6,674 bases of DNA from assembly GCA_964623925.1 (NCBI GenBank), contig CAZUVT010000111.1, positions 1-6,674 of the forward strand, in the 5' to 3' direction. Shown in pieces: positions 1-5,762 of the stretch (the first letter of the stretch is position 1; every line of letters begins with the position of its first letter). The DNA is from CATJXY01 sp964623925 (GTDB taxonomy: Bacteria; Bacillota_I; Bacilli_A; Erysipelotrichales; Erysipelotrichaceae). The notes beneath the pieces were generated by a model. The model searched no databases, was not told the DNA's origin, and saw only the letters and a list, made by a program, of their open reading frames with translations. The position numbers were made by a program, and so were the translations under genes.

Positions 1-660
1 TTTATTCTGTTTGGTTTATATCCATCCGTTTTGAAGAAATGGATCGATGCTCATCAGCAATACTTTAAAGCGGGAATCACGATCAGTGATGTTACGGGAG
101 TTAAATCTAAGATTGTTGAAAGCATCCAGAATGATTTAAGAGCGGATGTTGAATTTATTGCTTCTCATCCGATGGCCGGAAAAGAGGTGAGCGGTGTGCA
201 GTATGCCGATCCATCAATTTTCAAGCAAGCTAATTTCATTATTACACCAACCGAAAAGAACACCGAAGAACGTATTGAGATGATGAAGGATCTTGCCCAT
301 ATCTTGGGATTTACCAATATTTCTGTTTTATCGGTACAGGAACATGATGAAATGATCGGGTTCGTTTCTCAGCTGACTCATGTCATCGCGGTCACTTTGA
401 TGAATACCAGTGATAATACGCACCTTGTTGATTACACGGGAGATAGTTTCAGAGATCTGACAAGGATCGCGAAAATCAATGAGAATTTATGGAGCGAATT
501 GTTTATTTTAAATAAAGAAAATCTGGTTCGTGAAATACAGGATTTCACAAGGGAACTTCACCATTTTGAAGAAGTGCTTGAAAATGAAGATATTGATGAA
601 ATGAAACGGTTGTTCATTCAATCGACAGAGAGAAGAAAATTATTTGATAAGAGGAAATGA
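1..660 (+). CDS. tyrA: Prephenate dehydrogenase, 3' part (5' end outside window)
   Basis: This gene makes an NAD-dependent prephenate dehydrogenase, which converts prephenate to 4-hydroxyphenylpyruvate in cytoplasmic tyrosine synthesis. The frame is open from base 1 and starts with FILFGLYPSVL, which matches the end of the Rossmann NAD-binding domain of the family, so the GxGxxG loop and the true start lie to the left. Visible motifs are SHPMAGKE (His codon at 166-168), SQLTH and SFRDLTRIA followed by ENLW. These supply the His, Glu, second His, Arg and Trp that the TyrA family uses at its active site. The protein stops soon after the helical dimerisation domain, so it lacks the C-terminal ACT domain of Bacillus-type TyrA, and feedback control by that route is not expected. 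The stop lies 3 bases before aroQ, which indicates one operon with probable translational coupling. The identification is firm; only the 5' extent is unknown. Confidence 0.93.
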   Translation, partial: FILFGLYPSVLKKWIDAHQQYFKAGITISDVTGVKSKIVESIQNDLRADVEFIASHPMAGKEVSGVQYADPSIFKQANFIITPTEKNTEERIEMMKDLAHILGFTNISVLSVQEHDEMIGFVSQLTHVIAVTLMNTSDNTHLVDYTGDSFRDLTRIAKINENLWSELFILNKENLVREIQDFTRELHHFEEVLENEDIDEMKRLFIQSTERRKLFDKRK

Positions 661-663
661 ATT

Positions 664-1125
664 ATGAAAATTATGGTCGTCAACGGTCCGAATATTAACA
701 TGACCGGAATCAGAGAAAAAGGAATTTACGGACAAAAAACCTATGCACAGATCAAAGCGATGATTGAAGAAGAAGCCGCAAAAAGGAATGTTCTGATCGA
801 AGTTTTGCAGAGCAACCATGAAGGAGAGATCATTGATTTTCTTCAACGCGCCTATTTTGAAAAATTTGATGGAATCATCCTTAATCCGGGAGCTTATACC
901 CATACTTCTTATGCCATTCATGATGCTTTGAAGTCGGTGGAAATGATTCCGGCTGTTGAAGTTCATCTTTCAAATGTGCATGCCCGTGAAGAATTCCGGC
1001 GTGTTTCTAAAACTGCACCGGCCTGTGTGGCTCAGATGTGCGGATTTGGCGAATATGGATATATCTTGGCAATGGATGCTTTATTGCATATAAAAGAAAC
1101 AGAGAAAGAATCAAGCAGTCTTTAA
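664..1125 (+). CDS. aroQ: Type II 3-dehydroquinate dehydratase
   Basis: This enzyme dehydrates 3-dehydroquinate to 3-dehydroshikimate, the third step of the shikimate pathway. The 153-residue length is normal for the dodecameric type II class. Family motifs appear in order: NGPNINMTG at residues 7-15, Arg17 and IYG at 21-23 with the catalytic Tyr22, QSNHEG at 49-54, NPGAYTHTS at 74-82, EVHLSN at 99-104 with the catalytic His101, then R108 and FRRVS at 111-115. All expected active-site positions are present. The ATG at 664 is chosen because GAGGA at 651-655, inside the end of tyrA, is a well-spaced ribosome binding site. The gene follows tyrA by 3 bases and is the last gene of the aromatic operon, since a terminator hairpin overlaps its stop codon. 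Confidence 0.96.
   Translation: MKIMVVNGPNINMTGIREKGIYGQKTYAQIKAMIEEEAAKRNVLIEVLQSNHEGEIIDFLQRAYFEKFDGIILNPGAYTHTSYAIHDALKSVEMIPAVEVHLSNVHAREEFRRVSKTAPACVAQMCGFGEYGYILAMDALLHIKETEKESSSL
1066..1094 (+). promoter_or_regulatory. Candidate promoter inside the 3' end of aroQ, for the ybaK-like gene
   Basis: TTGGCA (1066-1071) and TATAAA (1089-1094) each match the sigma-A hexamers at 5 of 6 positions, with the optimal 17-base spacer. Transcription would begin near 1101, just before the hairpin at 1115-1138. This would give the downstream gene its own promoter even though the aroQ terminator lies between. This is prediction from sequence only; chance matches inside coding DNA are common. Confidence 0.4.
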
Positions 1126-1146
1126 ATGATAAGACTGCATTTTCTT
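1115..1146 (+). terminator. Rho-independent terminator of the tyrA-aroQ operon
   Basis: GCAGTCTT (1115-1122) pairs perfectly with AAGACTGC (1131-1138) around an 8-base loop and is followed by ATTTTCTT. The left arm covers the last aroQ codons and the stop codon lies in the loop. The stem is only 8 bp and the T run is interrupted by a C, so termination may be incomplete. Confidence 0.65.
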
Positions 1147-1168
1147 ATCGAAAGAAGGGAACAGGATT

Positions 1169-1648
1169 ATGGCTAAAGAAAATAAAACGAATGCGATGAG
1201 AACACTGGATGCAAAAAAGATTCCTTATCAGGTTCATTATTATGAATGCAATGAATTCATGGATGGAGTAAAAGTGGCACAGGCTTGCGGATTGGATGTA
1301 CATCAGGTATTTAAAACGATCGTAACGATTTCATCTAAAAAAGCGATCCATGTCTTTGTTTTGCCGGTAGACAGGGAGATCGACTTAAAAGCTGCAGCCA
1401 GATGTGTCCATGAAAAATCAGTGGAAATGCTTCCGCTAAAGGATCTGCTTAATACGACTGGATATATTCGCGGCGGATGCAGTCCGATCGGCATGAAAAA
1501 AAGCTATGAGGTAGTTGTTGATAAAAGTGCATTGAATTATGAAACGATCATTTTCAGTGCGGGAAGATTAGGAGCTCAAATCGAAATGGATCCGAAACTT
1601 CTAAATCAGGTATGCAGATGTACTTTTGATGAATTTACAAAGGATTGA
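1169..1648 (+). CDS. ybaK: YbaK/EbsC-family Cys-tRNA(Pro) deacylase
   Basis: The product belongs to the YbaK/EbsC group of the bacterial ProRS editing-domain superfamily. These free-standing cytoplasmic enzymes hydrolyse tRNA(Pro) mischarged with cysteine. The 159-residue length is typical. The protein opens with NAMRTLDAKKIPYQVHYYE, the usual start of the family. It has VFKTIV at 47-52, whose Lys49 corresponds to the essential lysine of Haemophilus YbaK, then LPVDREIDLKAAA near 65-77 and GYIRGGCSPIG at 98-108, the conserved Gly/Ser loop of the substrate pocket. AAGGGA at 1155-1160 precedes the ATG at a suitable distance. The gene lies 43 bases after aroQ beyond a hairpin, so it may use the promoter predicted inside aroQ or read-through. 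Exact substrate choice (Cys, Ala or other misacylated tRNA) cannot be read from the sequence. Confidence 0.92.
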   Translation: MAKENKTNAMRTLDAKKIPYQVHYYECNEFMDGVKVAQACGLDVHQVFKTIVTISSKKAIHVFVLPVDREIDLKAAARCVHEKSVEMLPLKDLLNTTGYIRGGCSPIGMKKSYEVVVDKSALNYETIIFSAGRLGAQIEMDPKLLNQVCRCTFDEFTKD

Positions 1649-1649
1649 A

Positions 1650-1680
1650 ATTGATTGAAACAGGGAGTCTGTCCATCAAT
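1650..1680 (+). repeat. Imperfect inverted repeat between the ybaK-like gene and ymaF
   Basis: ATTGAT (1650-1655) pairs with ATCAAT (1675-1680), and inside it ACAG (1660-1663) pairs with CTGT (1669-1672) around a 5-base loop. A small asymmetric internal loop separates the two helices. No T run follows, so it is not a clear terminator. It could be an RNA stem in the ymaF leader, an operator, or chance. Confidence 0.3.
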
Positions 1681-1710
1681 ATGTTCTCACTTTTCATACT
1701 ATGAAAATGA

Positions 1711-1716
1711 AAGGAG
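1711..1716 (+). promoter_or_regulatory. Ribosome binding site that fixes the ymaF start
   Basis: AAGGAG sits 7 bases before the ATG at 1724. The same frame is open back to a TTG at 1655, but that codon has no comparable site, so the ATG is preferred. Confidence 0.85.
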
Positions 1717-1723
1717 AGAGATT

Positions 1724-2089
1724 ATGAGCAATCGATTTGAAATACAAGAAGAAGCTTCTGCCAAGATCACGCAGGAAAATCATGTGCATGAAGTAACAGG
1801 GACAGTAGCATCGGCTGTAACGCAGACCATTCGTCCGCATTCCCATCGCTTTGCGACCATGACATCCAGACCGATCCCGACCAGAGACGGTAATCATGTT
1901 CACGAAGTGGGTTTTTGGACAGACAGCTATGATGGACATCTTCATGAATATCGGGGTATGACAACAGAAGGGCAGGCAACAGGCTCTCATCATGTTCATT
2001 ATCTGACTGGTCTGACTTCAGTCAATGATCGTCACCGTCACGAATTTAAAGTGGCGACTGCAATTGATAATCCGACCGGAACAAAATAA
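1724..2089 (+). CDS. ymaF: YmaF-family histidine-rich protein
   Basis: This 121-residue protein resembles Bacillus YmaF, a family of unknown function. It is built from short repeats carrying HxH motifs: H20/H22, H39/H41, H58/H60, H72/H74, H90/H92 and H104/H106, with an extra His at 89. The spacings between motifs are 19, 19, 14, 18 and 14 residues. The alternation with strand-like and turn-like segments (for example NHVHEVG, GHLHEY, HRHEFK) suggests a beta-rich fold with histidines facing one side. Metal binding is a fair inference from the HxH pattern but is not shown. There is no signal peptide, lipobox or membrane segment, so a cytoplasmic location is likely. The start at 1724 rests on the AAGGAG site; a longer form from TTG 1655 is unlikely. 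The gene ends inside a hairpin shared with the convergent neighbour, a ferritin-like gene. Confidence 0.82.
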   Translation: MSNRFEIQEEASAKITQENHVHEVTGTVASAVTQTIRPHSHRFATMTSRPIPTRDGNHVHEVGFWTDSYDGHLHEYRGMTTEGQATGSHHVHYLTGLTSVNDRHRHEFKVATAIDNPTGTK

Positions 2090-2120
2090 AAGGACAATTC
2101 TTGTCCTTTTATTTTAATTT
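2083..2120. terminator. Bidirectional terminator between ymaF and the ferritin-like gene
   Basis: A perfect 15-bp stem, 2083-2097 with 2101-2115, closes a 3-base TTC loop. The core is AAGGACAA/TTGTCCTT flanked by A-rich and T-rich arms, so each strand gives a stem followed by a T-rich run. The arms contain the ymaF stop (2087-2089) and two bases of the minus-strand stop (2114-2116). Confidence 0.85.
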
Positions 2121-2560
2121 AATTTAAGAGCAGTCAATTCAGCATAAAGAAGCTTGTAATCTTTTTCAAGATCCTTGACAGCGTTGCGCAGGGTCTCTTC
2201 TAAATCAGGATGCTTTTCATCAAAGTTTTGGCAGCCGGTGAGTCCCATTCCAAGAGCACGGATGCATTCATCCAGAATTTTTTTATCATCATCCGCCATC
2301 ACTGCTTTCATTTTTTCAAAAAAGCTTCCGACAGCGGCCATAACAGGGATTGAATCGGTTGCATCTGAATTACGTTCATTGATTCTTTCCGTCAATTCAA
2401 TCTCGTGTTTTTTGAATACATCCAAAGAATGGACTAAAACTCTTTTCAACATGGGATCTTTAGCAGATGCCAGATATTCCTGGTAGACCTGAGCACCCAT
2501 ATGGCATCCTTGTAAAAGCTCGTTTAGATCCTGACAGATTTCTTCGGTTCTTGATTCCAT
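2114..2560 (-). CDS. Ferritin-like four-helix protein, DUF2383-type
   Basis: The 148-residue product is almost entirely helical and soluble, with no signal sequence. Its layout resembles the DUF2383 (PA2169-type) ferritin-like family: a first helix LNELLQGCHMG (12-22) then VYQEYL, a second helix around FKKHEIELTERI (49-60), a Pro/Gly-containing linker near 70-80, a third helix ILDECIRALGMGL (95-107) and a last helix DLEKDYKLLYAEL (130-142). Family members usually carry Glu and His where this protein has Cys18 and Cys110, and the last helix lacks the usual His. A working di-iron centre is therefore uncertain, although H52, E53 and E55 remain. GAGGTG upstream of the start (reverse complement of about 2566-2571) is a good ribosome binding site. 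The gene is divergent from gtrA and convergent with ymaF. The function is unknown; a role in metal or oxidative stress would be speculation. Confidence 0.72.
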   Translation of the reverse strand: MESRTEEICQDLNELLQGCHMGAQVYQEYLASAKDPMLKRVLVHSLDVFKKHEIELTERINERNSDATDSIPVMAAVGSFFEKMKAVMADDDKKILDECIRALGMGLTGCQNFDEKHPDLEETLRNAVKDLEKDYKLLYAELTALKLN

Positions 2561-2602
2561 ATTTTCACCTCATTGATAGTGTGTGCATTCCATCGAAATC
2601 TA

Positions 2603-2611
2603 TGCTATAAT
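2603..2611 (+). promoter_or_regulatory. Extended -10 promoter for gtrA
   Basis: TGCTATAAT at 2603-2611 is a perfect TGn plus TATAAT extended -10 element. The -35 region is poor (TGTGCA at 2582-2587 with an 18-base spacer is the best match), which is typical of extended -10 promoters. It would start transcription near 2618, about 19 bases before the gtrA ATG. No equally clear promoter was found for the divergent minus-strand gene. Confidence 0.7.
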
Positions 2612-2636
2612 TTAGAAAAAGAAAAAGAGGATCTTT

Positions 2637-3038
2637 ATGCTGAAAAAATTAATCGAGAAATATAAAGAGATGATCAATTATTTGATTTTTGGTGTCTTAA
2701 CAACACTGGTAAATCTTATTTCATATCGGTTTTTTACGAGGATCCAGATAGATTTGTACATCAGTGTTGTCCTGGCGTGGCTTTTATCGGTGATCTTTGC
2801 GTTTGTCACAAATAAATTGTTCGTATTTGAATCCAGATCCTGGAAAGTAAGTGTTCTGGGTAAAGAACTGATTCTTTTTCTTTCCGCGCGGATTGCTTCC
2901 TTGGGAATCGATCTGGTTGCAATGGGAATCATGGTGGATCTGCTTCATATTCAGGATATGATCGCTAAACTTGTTTCGAATGTTATTGTTGTTATCGTTA
3001 ATTATATTTTAAGCAAATTTCTGATATTCAAGAAATAA
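2637..3038 (+). CDS. GtrA-family small membrane protein
   Basis: The 133-residue product has the four-helix membrane layout of the GtrA family, with segments near residues 13-31, 39-58, 76-102 and 107-127. Family signatures are FGVLTTLVNLISY in the first helix, FAFVTNKLFVF after the second (55-64) and NYILSKFLIF near the C-terminus (122-131). GtrA proteins are thought to move or help move polyprenyl-linked sugars across the membrane for modification of surface polymers, usually with a neighbouring glycosyltransferase. No glycosyltransferase lies next to it here, so its polymer target is unknown. AGAGG at 2626-2630 is the ribosome binding site. The gene appears to be a single-gene unit, with its own promoter and a terminator just after the stop. 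Confidence 0.88.
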   Translation: MLKKLIEKYKEMINYLIFGVLTTLVNLISYRFFTRIQIDLYISVVLAWLLSVIFAFVTNKLFVFESRSWKVSVLGKELILFLSARIASLGIDLVAMGIMVDLLHIQDMIAKLVSNVIVVIVNYILSKFLIFKK

Positions 3039-3053
3039 ATATATGGATCATGA

Positions 3054-3085
3054 AAAAAATCTTCGGTTTATACTGAAGATTTTTT
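3054..3085. terminator. Bidirectional terminator between gtrA and apbE
   Basis: AAAAAATCTTCGG (3054-3066) pairs with CTGAAGATTTTTT (3073-3085) around a 6-base loop, with one G-T wobble near the loop. The A-rich and T-rich outer arms provide a T run on both strands. It serves gtrA from the left and the minus-strand apbE from the right. Confidence 0.8.
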
Positions 3086-3092
3086 ATGATTC

Positions 3093-4190
3093 TTATTTGG
3101 ATCGGATCACATAGAAGCCTTTGGTGATCTCTCCGTCTAAATCGGGATGTTTTTCTGCATCATAGACCCATAAAGCAGATATCGGAGTATGGGTCTTATT
3201 ATATTCTTCAACAAATTCAATTCCTTTTTCGGCCCCCATGATCATGAGGGCAGTAGATAAGATATCGCCGATGCCGCCATCATCGCAAAGAATAGCAACA
3301 GAACGAACATCTTTTGTCGGATAACCGGTGTTCGGATCGACGATGTGATGATAGATTTCTTTATCTTCACCGACAAAATAACGCTGATAATCGCCGCTTG
3401 TAACAATGGAAGAGGTATCGAATGATTCTAAGATCGTGATACCGTTTTGATCACTTGGATCATCCGGATTACGAACTCCGACTTTCCAAGAAGCACCATC
3501 CGGCTTGGAATGGAGAAGCTGAATGTTGCTTTCACCAACGCTGAGAAGGACAGCATAGGAATAGTTTTCATTTAAATAATCGCTGATCTTCTGCGCTGCA
3601 AATCCTTTGGCAATTCCGCCGACATCGATTGAAATATTGGAATCGTCAATGTAAACGGTAGAAGCTTTTTCATCGATGATGAGATGTTCATAGCCGCGAT
3701 GAGGCAGTGCATTTTGTAATTCTTGTAAGGATGGAACTTTACCCAATTCTCCACCATAATTTTTTAATAGGCCTTCTTCGCGATATTCATGCCAGATGTT
3801 TAAAAGATTTCCGATCGTGATATCAAAAGATCCTTCTGTCAGCTCTGAATATTCTTTAGCAAGCAACAAGAGTTCAATCAGCTCAGGATCAACTTGTACC
3901 GGTTTGATTCCGGCATTGTCATTGATCGTTTTAATATTGTTGATGCCGTCATAATCGTTGTATTTATCAAAGAGGGCAGTGTAGTATTTCATTTTTTCAC
4001 ACACATTTTCAAACAATTGATCTGCCTGTTCTTTACTCTCGGCATAGGTCTGCATGACGACAGCCGTATCAAAATATTCAGAACCGTATGTCTGATTGAC
4101 AAAACGGGTAAGTTCAACTTCTTTTTCGGATGAAATCTGGGAACATCCGATAAGCAATATGCACAGAAGGCACAGCATCATTTTTTTCAT
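3093..4190 (-). CDS. apbE: ApbE-family FAD:protein FMN transferase, lipoprotein
   Basis: ApbE enzymes split FAD and attach FMN through a phosphoester bond to a Thr/Ser in target proteins, including RnfD and RnfG. The 365-residue length fits. Residues 1-16 form a lipoprotein signal, with a hydrophobic core and the lipobox LIGC (lipid Cys16), so the enzyme should be anchored on the outer face of the membrane. Family motifs are GSFDITIGNLLNIW (120-133), DVGGIAKGFAA (189-199), TSGDYQRYF (264-272), HHIVDPNTGYP (281-291) and DILST (309-313), whose Asp and Thr match the Mg2+ ligands. One oddity is GESNI at 219-223, where the family normally has GGNI. AAGGAG (reverse complement near 4199-4204) precedes the start. 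It is divergent from rnfC, whose partner RnfD carries an SGAT target motif, so maturation of Rnf is the likely main job. Other secreted flavoproteins outside the window could also be targets. Confidence 0.94.
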   Translation of the reverse strand: MKKMMLCLLCILLIGCSQISSEKEVELTRFVNQTYGSEYFDTAVVMQTYAESKEQADQLFENVCEKMKYYTALFDKYNDYDGINNIKTINDNAGIKPVQVDPELIELLLLAKEYSELTEGSFDITIGNLLNIWHEYREEGLLKNYGGELGKVPSLQELQNALPHRGYEHLIIDEKASTVYIDDSNISIDVGGIAKGFAAQKISDYLNENYSYAVLLSVGESNIQLLHSKPDGASWKVGVRNPDDPSDQNGITILESFDTSSIVTSGDYQRYFVGEDKEIYHHIVDPNTGYPTKDVRSVAILCDDGGIGDILSTALMIMGAEKGIEFVEEYNKTHTPISALWVYDAEKHPDLDGEITKGFYVIRSK

Positions 4191-4244
4191 AGAGGAAATC
4201 TCCTTTCTCCGTAAGCTGGATTTGTTTCAACAGAATCTTTTGTT

Positions 4245-4273
4245 ATTATAACATGAACCAAAGAAAATGAAAG
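4245..4273 (-). promoter_or_regulatory. Promoter of apbE
   Basis: On the minus strand, TGTTATAAT (complement of 4245-4253) is an extended -10 with a perfect TATAAT. A weak -35, CTTTCA (complement of 4268-4273), lies 17 bases upstream. It would start transcription around 4238, leaving a leader of about 50 bases that contains the AAGGAG site. Confidence 0.65.
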
Positions 4274-4316
4274 ATAAATAGTATGATAAGTTGTTTTTTT
4301 CACAAATTGTTTTTTA

Positions 4317-4345
4317 TTGGAATGTGATATAAAGCATGATATAAT
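4317..4345 (+). promoter_or_regulatory. Promoter of the rnf operon
   Basis: TTGGAA (4317-4322, 4 of 6 matches) is followed after 17 bases by TATAAT (4340-4345), and TG at 4337-4338 gives an extended -10. T-rich tracts just upstream (4294-4300 and 4310-4315) could act as an UP-like element. The start would be near 4352, giving a leader of about 100 bases. Confidence 0.75.
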
Positions 4346-4351
4346 TACAAG

Positions 4352-4451
4352 GTATTGCGAATAATTGCCTAAATTTCAAGAAAAAAAGGGCCATTATTCC
4401 GTTTTTATGCGTTATCAAGCGTAGGAAGAATAAGAAAGGAAAGGGTATATT
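4352..4451 (+). other. rnfC 5' leader with competing pairings
   Basis: GAATAAT (4359-4365) can pair with ATTATTC (4393-4399). The same segment, ATTATTCC (4393-4400), can instead pair with GGAAGAAT (4424-4431) with one mismatch. The second pairing lies close to the ribosome binding sites AAAGGA (4435-4440) and AAGGG (4441-4445). I do not recognise a known riboswitch class. Leader length rests on the predicted promoter. Confidence 0.35.
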
Positions 4452-5744
4452 ATGTCATTATTAACTGGACCGATGCGTAAGCATGTAAACGGTCACAAAG
4501 AATTGACAGATCATGTCGATGTAAAAAAAGTCGATGCTGGAAATTTGGTTTATATTCCTTTAGTCAATGGTAATGCGGTTGCTGGTGAAGTACTTGTCAA
4601 CGAAGGCGACAAAGTCAAGGTGGGAACAGTTGTTGCCAGACGTAAGGATAATTTCATTGTTCCTTTGTTTTCATCTGTATCCGGTACTGTCAAAGGAAAA
4701 GAAACATTCATGCATGCCGGATTAAAGCCGGTTGAGCATTTAGTCATTGAAAACGATGGTCTGTATGAAACTGAGCAGGCTTTAGAACCGATTGATTATA
4801 CGACTGCTTCGAGAGAAGAATTATGCGATTATATGATGAATGCCGGAATCGTCGGATGCGGCGGTGCCGGATTCCCAAGTTATGTAAAGTACAAATTCGC
4901 TAAAGATGTCAAGCTTTTGATCATCAACGCAGTCGAATGTGAACCTTATATCACAGCAGATTACAAGTATGTTTCTGAATATAAGGAAGACCTTCTTCGC
5001 GGTGTTAAAGCAATGCTGAAGATGTGTGAAGCACCAGAAGCGGCTATCTGCATTAAGGAAACAAAGAAAGCCTTTATCGAAGAGATGAAGCAATTCCTTA
5101 AAGATGAGAAGGATATCAAGATCAAAGAAGTTCCGGATGTTTATCCGATGGGATGGGAAAGAACTTTGGTCTATGAGGTTACAAAGAAGAGATACGATCG
5201 TCTTCCGGGTGAAGTCGGAGTTGTTGTCAACAACGCAACAACGGCCATCGCCTTTGGTCAGGCTTTGGTTAGTGGAAGAGGAATTACCGAGAAATTCGTA
5301 ACTGTTTCCGGTGATGCGATCAAAGAACCTTGCACAGTCCGTGTTCCGGTTGGTGTCAGAGTTGCTGATATCATTGCGGCTTGCGGCGGTTATACAAAAG
5401 AAGATGTTCTGCTTATTGCCGGCGGACCGATGATGGGTAGAACGATTCCGAACGATCAATTTGTCATTACTCCTTACAGCAATGCTTTGACGATTTTGGA
5501 AAATGTTCCTGTTAAGGAAGTGGCTTGTCTTCGTTGCGGACGCTGTTCAGATCATTGTCCTGCAGGACTTCAGCCGGTTCGTATCAACAATGCTGAAAAA
5601 GCAAAGAATATGGAATTGATTGAAAAGCTGAATGTTATGGATTGTATTGAATGCGGTATGTGTACTTACATCTGTCCTTCAAAGATCGCCGTAACAGAAG
5701 GCGTAAGAAGAGCAAAACGTGCTATGGCTCTTAAAAAGAAATAG
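4452..5744 (+). CDS. rnfC: Rnf complex subunit RnfC (variant form)
   Basis: RnfC is the peripheral subunit of the Rnf ferredoxin:NAD+ oxidoreductase, on the cytoplasmic side of the membrane, and carries the NADH/flavin-like domain and two [4Fe-4S] clusters. The 430-residue product has an N-terminal barrel-sandwich region (about 30-100), GCGGAGFPSYVK at 135-146 and NAVECEPYITADY at 159-171 (the Nqo1-like nucleotide domain), an SLBB-like part near 280-330, then two cluster motifs: C359, C362, C365, C369 and C398, C401, C404, C408. At 231-236 it reads YPMGWE, where standard RnfC has YPQG(A/G)E, and the following segment also differs. From memory this resembles the PrdC-like branch tied to proline reductase in some clostridia, so a PrdC-like identity is the main alternative. 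The adjacent rnfD, 18 bases downstream, supports a role in a true Rnf complex. It is the first gene of the operon. Confidence 0.9.
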   Translation: MSLLTGPMRKHVNGHKELTDHVDVKKVDAGNLVYIPLVNGNAVAGEVLVNEGDKVKVGTVVARRKDNFIVPLFSSVSGTVKGKETFMHAGLKPVEHLVIENDGLYETEQALEPIDYTTASREELCDYMMNAGIVGCGGAGFPSYVKYKFAKDVKLLIINAVECEPYITADYKYVSEYKEDLLRGVKAMLKMCEAPEAAICIKETKKAFIEEMKQFLKDEKDIKIKEVPDVYPMGWERTLVYEVTKKRYDRLPGEVGVVVNNATTAIAFGQALVSGRGITEKFVTVSGDAIKEPCTVRVPVGVRVADIIAACGGYTKEDVLLIAGGPMMGRTIPNDQFVITPYSNALTILENVPVKEVACLRCGRCSDHCPAGLQPVRINNAEKAKNMELIEKLNVMDCIECGMCTYICPSKIAVTEGVRRAKRAMALKKK

Positions 5745-5762
5745 GAAAGGGGAGAAAATAAG

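Larger units (their letters stand above)
4191..4451. promoter_or_regulatory. Divergent regulatory region between apbE and rnfC
   Basis: This 261-base A/T-rich spacer contains the apbE ribosome binding site and promoter on the minus strand, the rnf promoter on the plus strand, and a roughly 100-base rnfC leader. Between the two promoters lie a direct repeat TTGTTTTTT (4291-4299 and 4307-4315) and the short inverted repeat ACAA-A-TTGT (4302-4310). No open reading frame with a ribosome binding site was seen in it. Confidence 0.75.

Noticed and set aside
31..660. TTG at 31 as the start of the prephenate dehydrogenase gene
   Set aside because: The frame is open to base 1 and the upstream codons encode family sequence (FILFGLYPSV), with no ribosome binding site before 31, so the gene is cut by the window edge.
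640..966. Minus-strand open frame opposite aroQ
   Set aside because: It overlaps the well-supported aroQ, and its protein has no recognisable pattern.
1655..1723. N-terminal extension of the YmaF protein from TTG 1655
   Set aside because: No ribosome binding site precedes it, the extra residues do not look like YmaF, and AAGGAG is correctly placed for ATG 1724.
4288..4305. A full 18-base Rex operator
   Set aside because: Only the right half (TTCACAA) matches; the left half (AAGTTGT) does not fit TTGTGAA, so it is not listed as a site.
4821..5459. A 212-codon open frame on the minus strand opposite rnfC
   Set aside because: It lies wholly inside rnfC, which has clear family motifs; its translation shows no recognisable domain and no ribosome binding site was evident.
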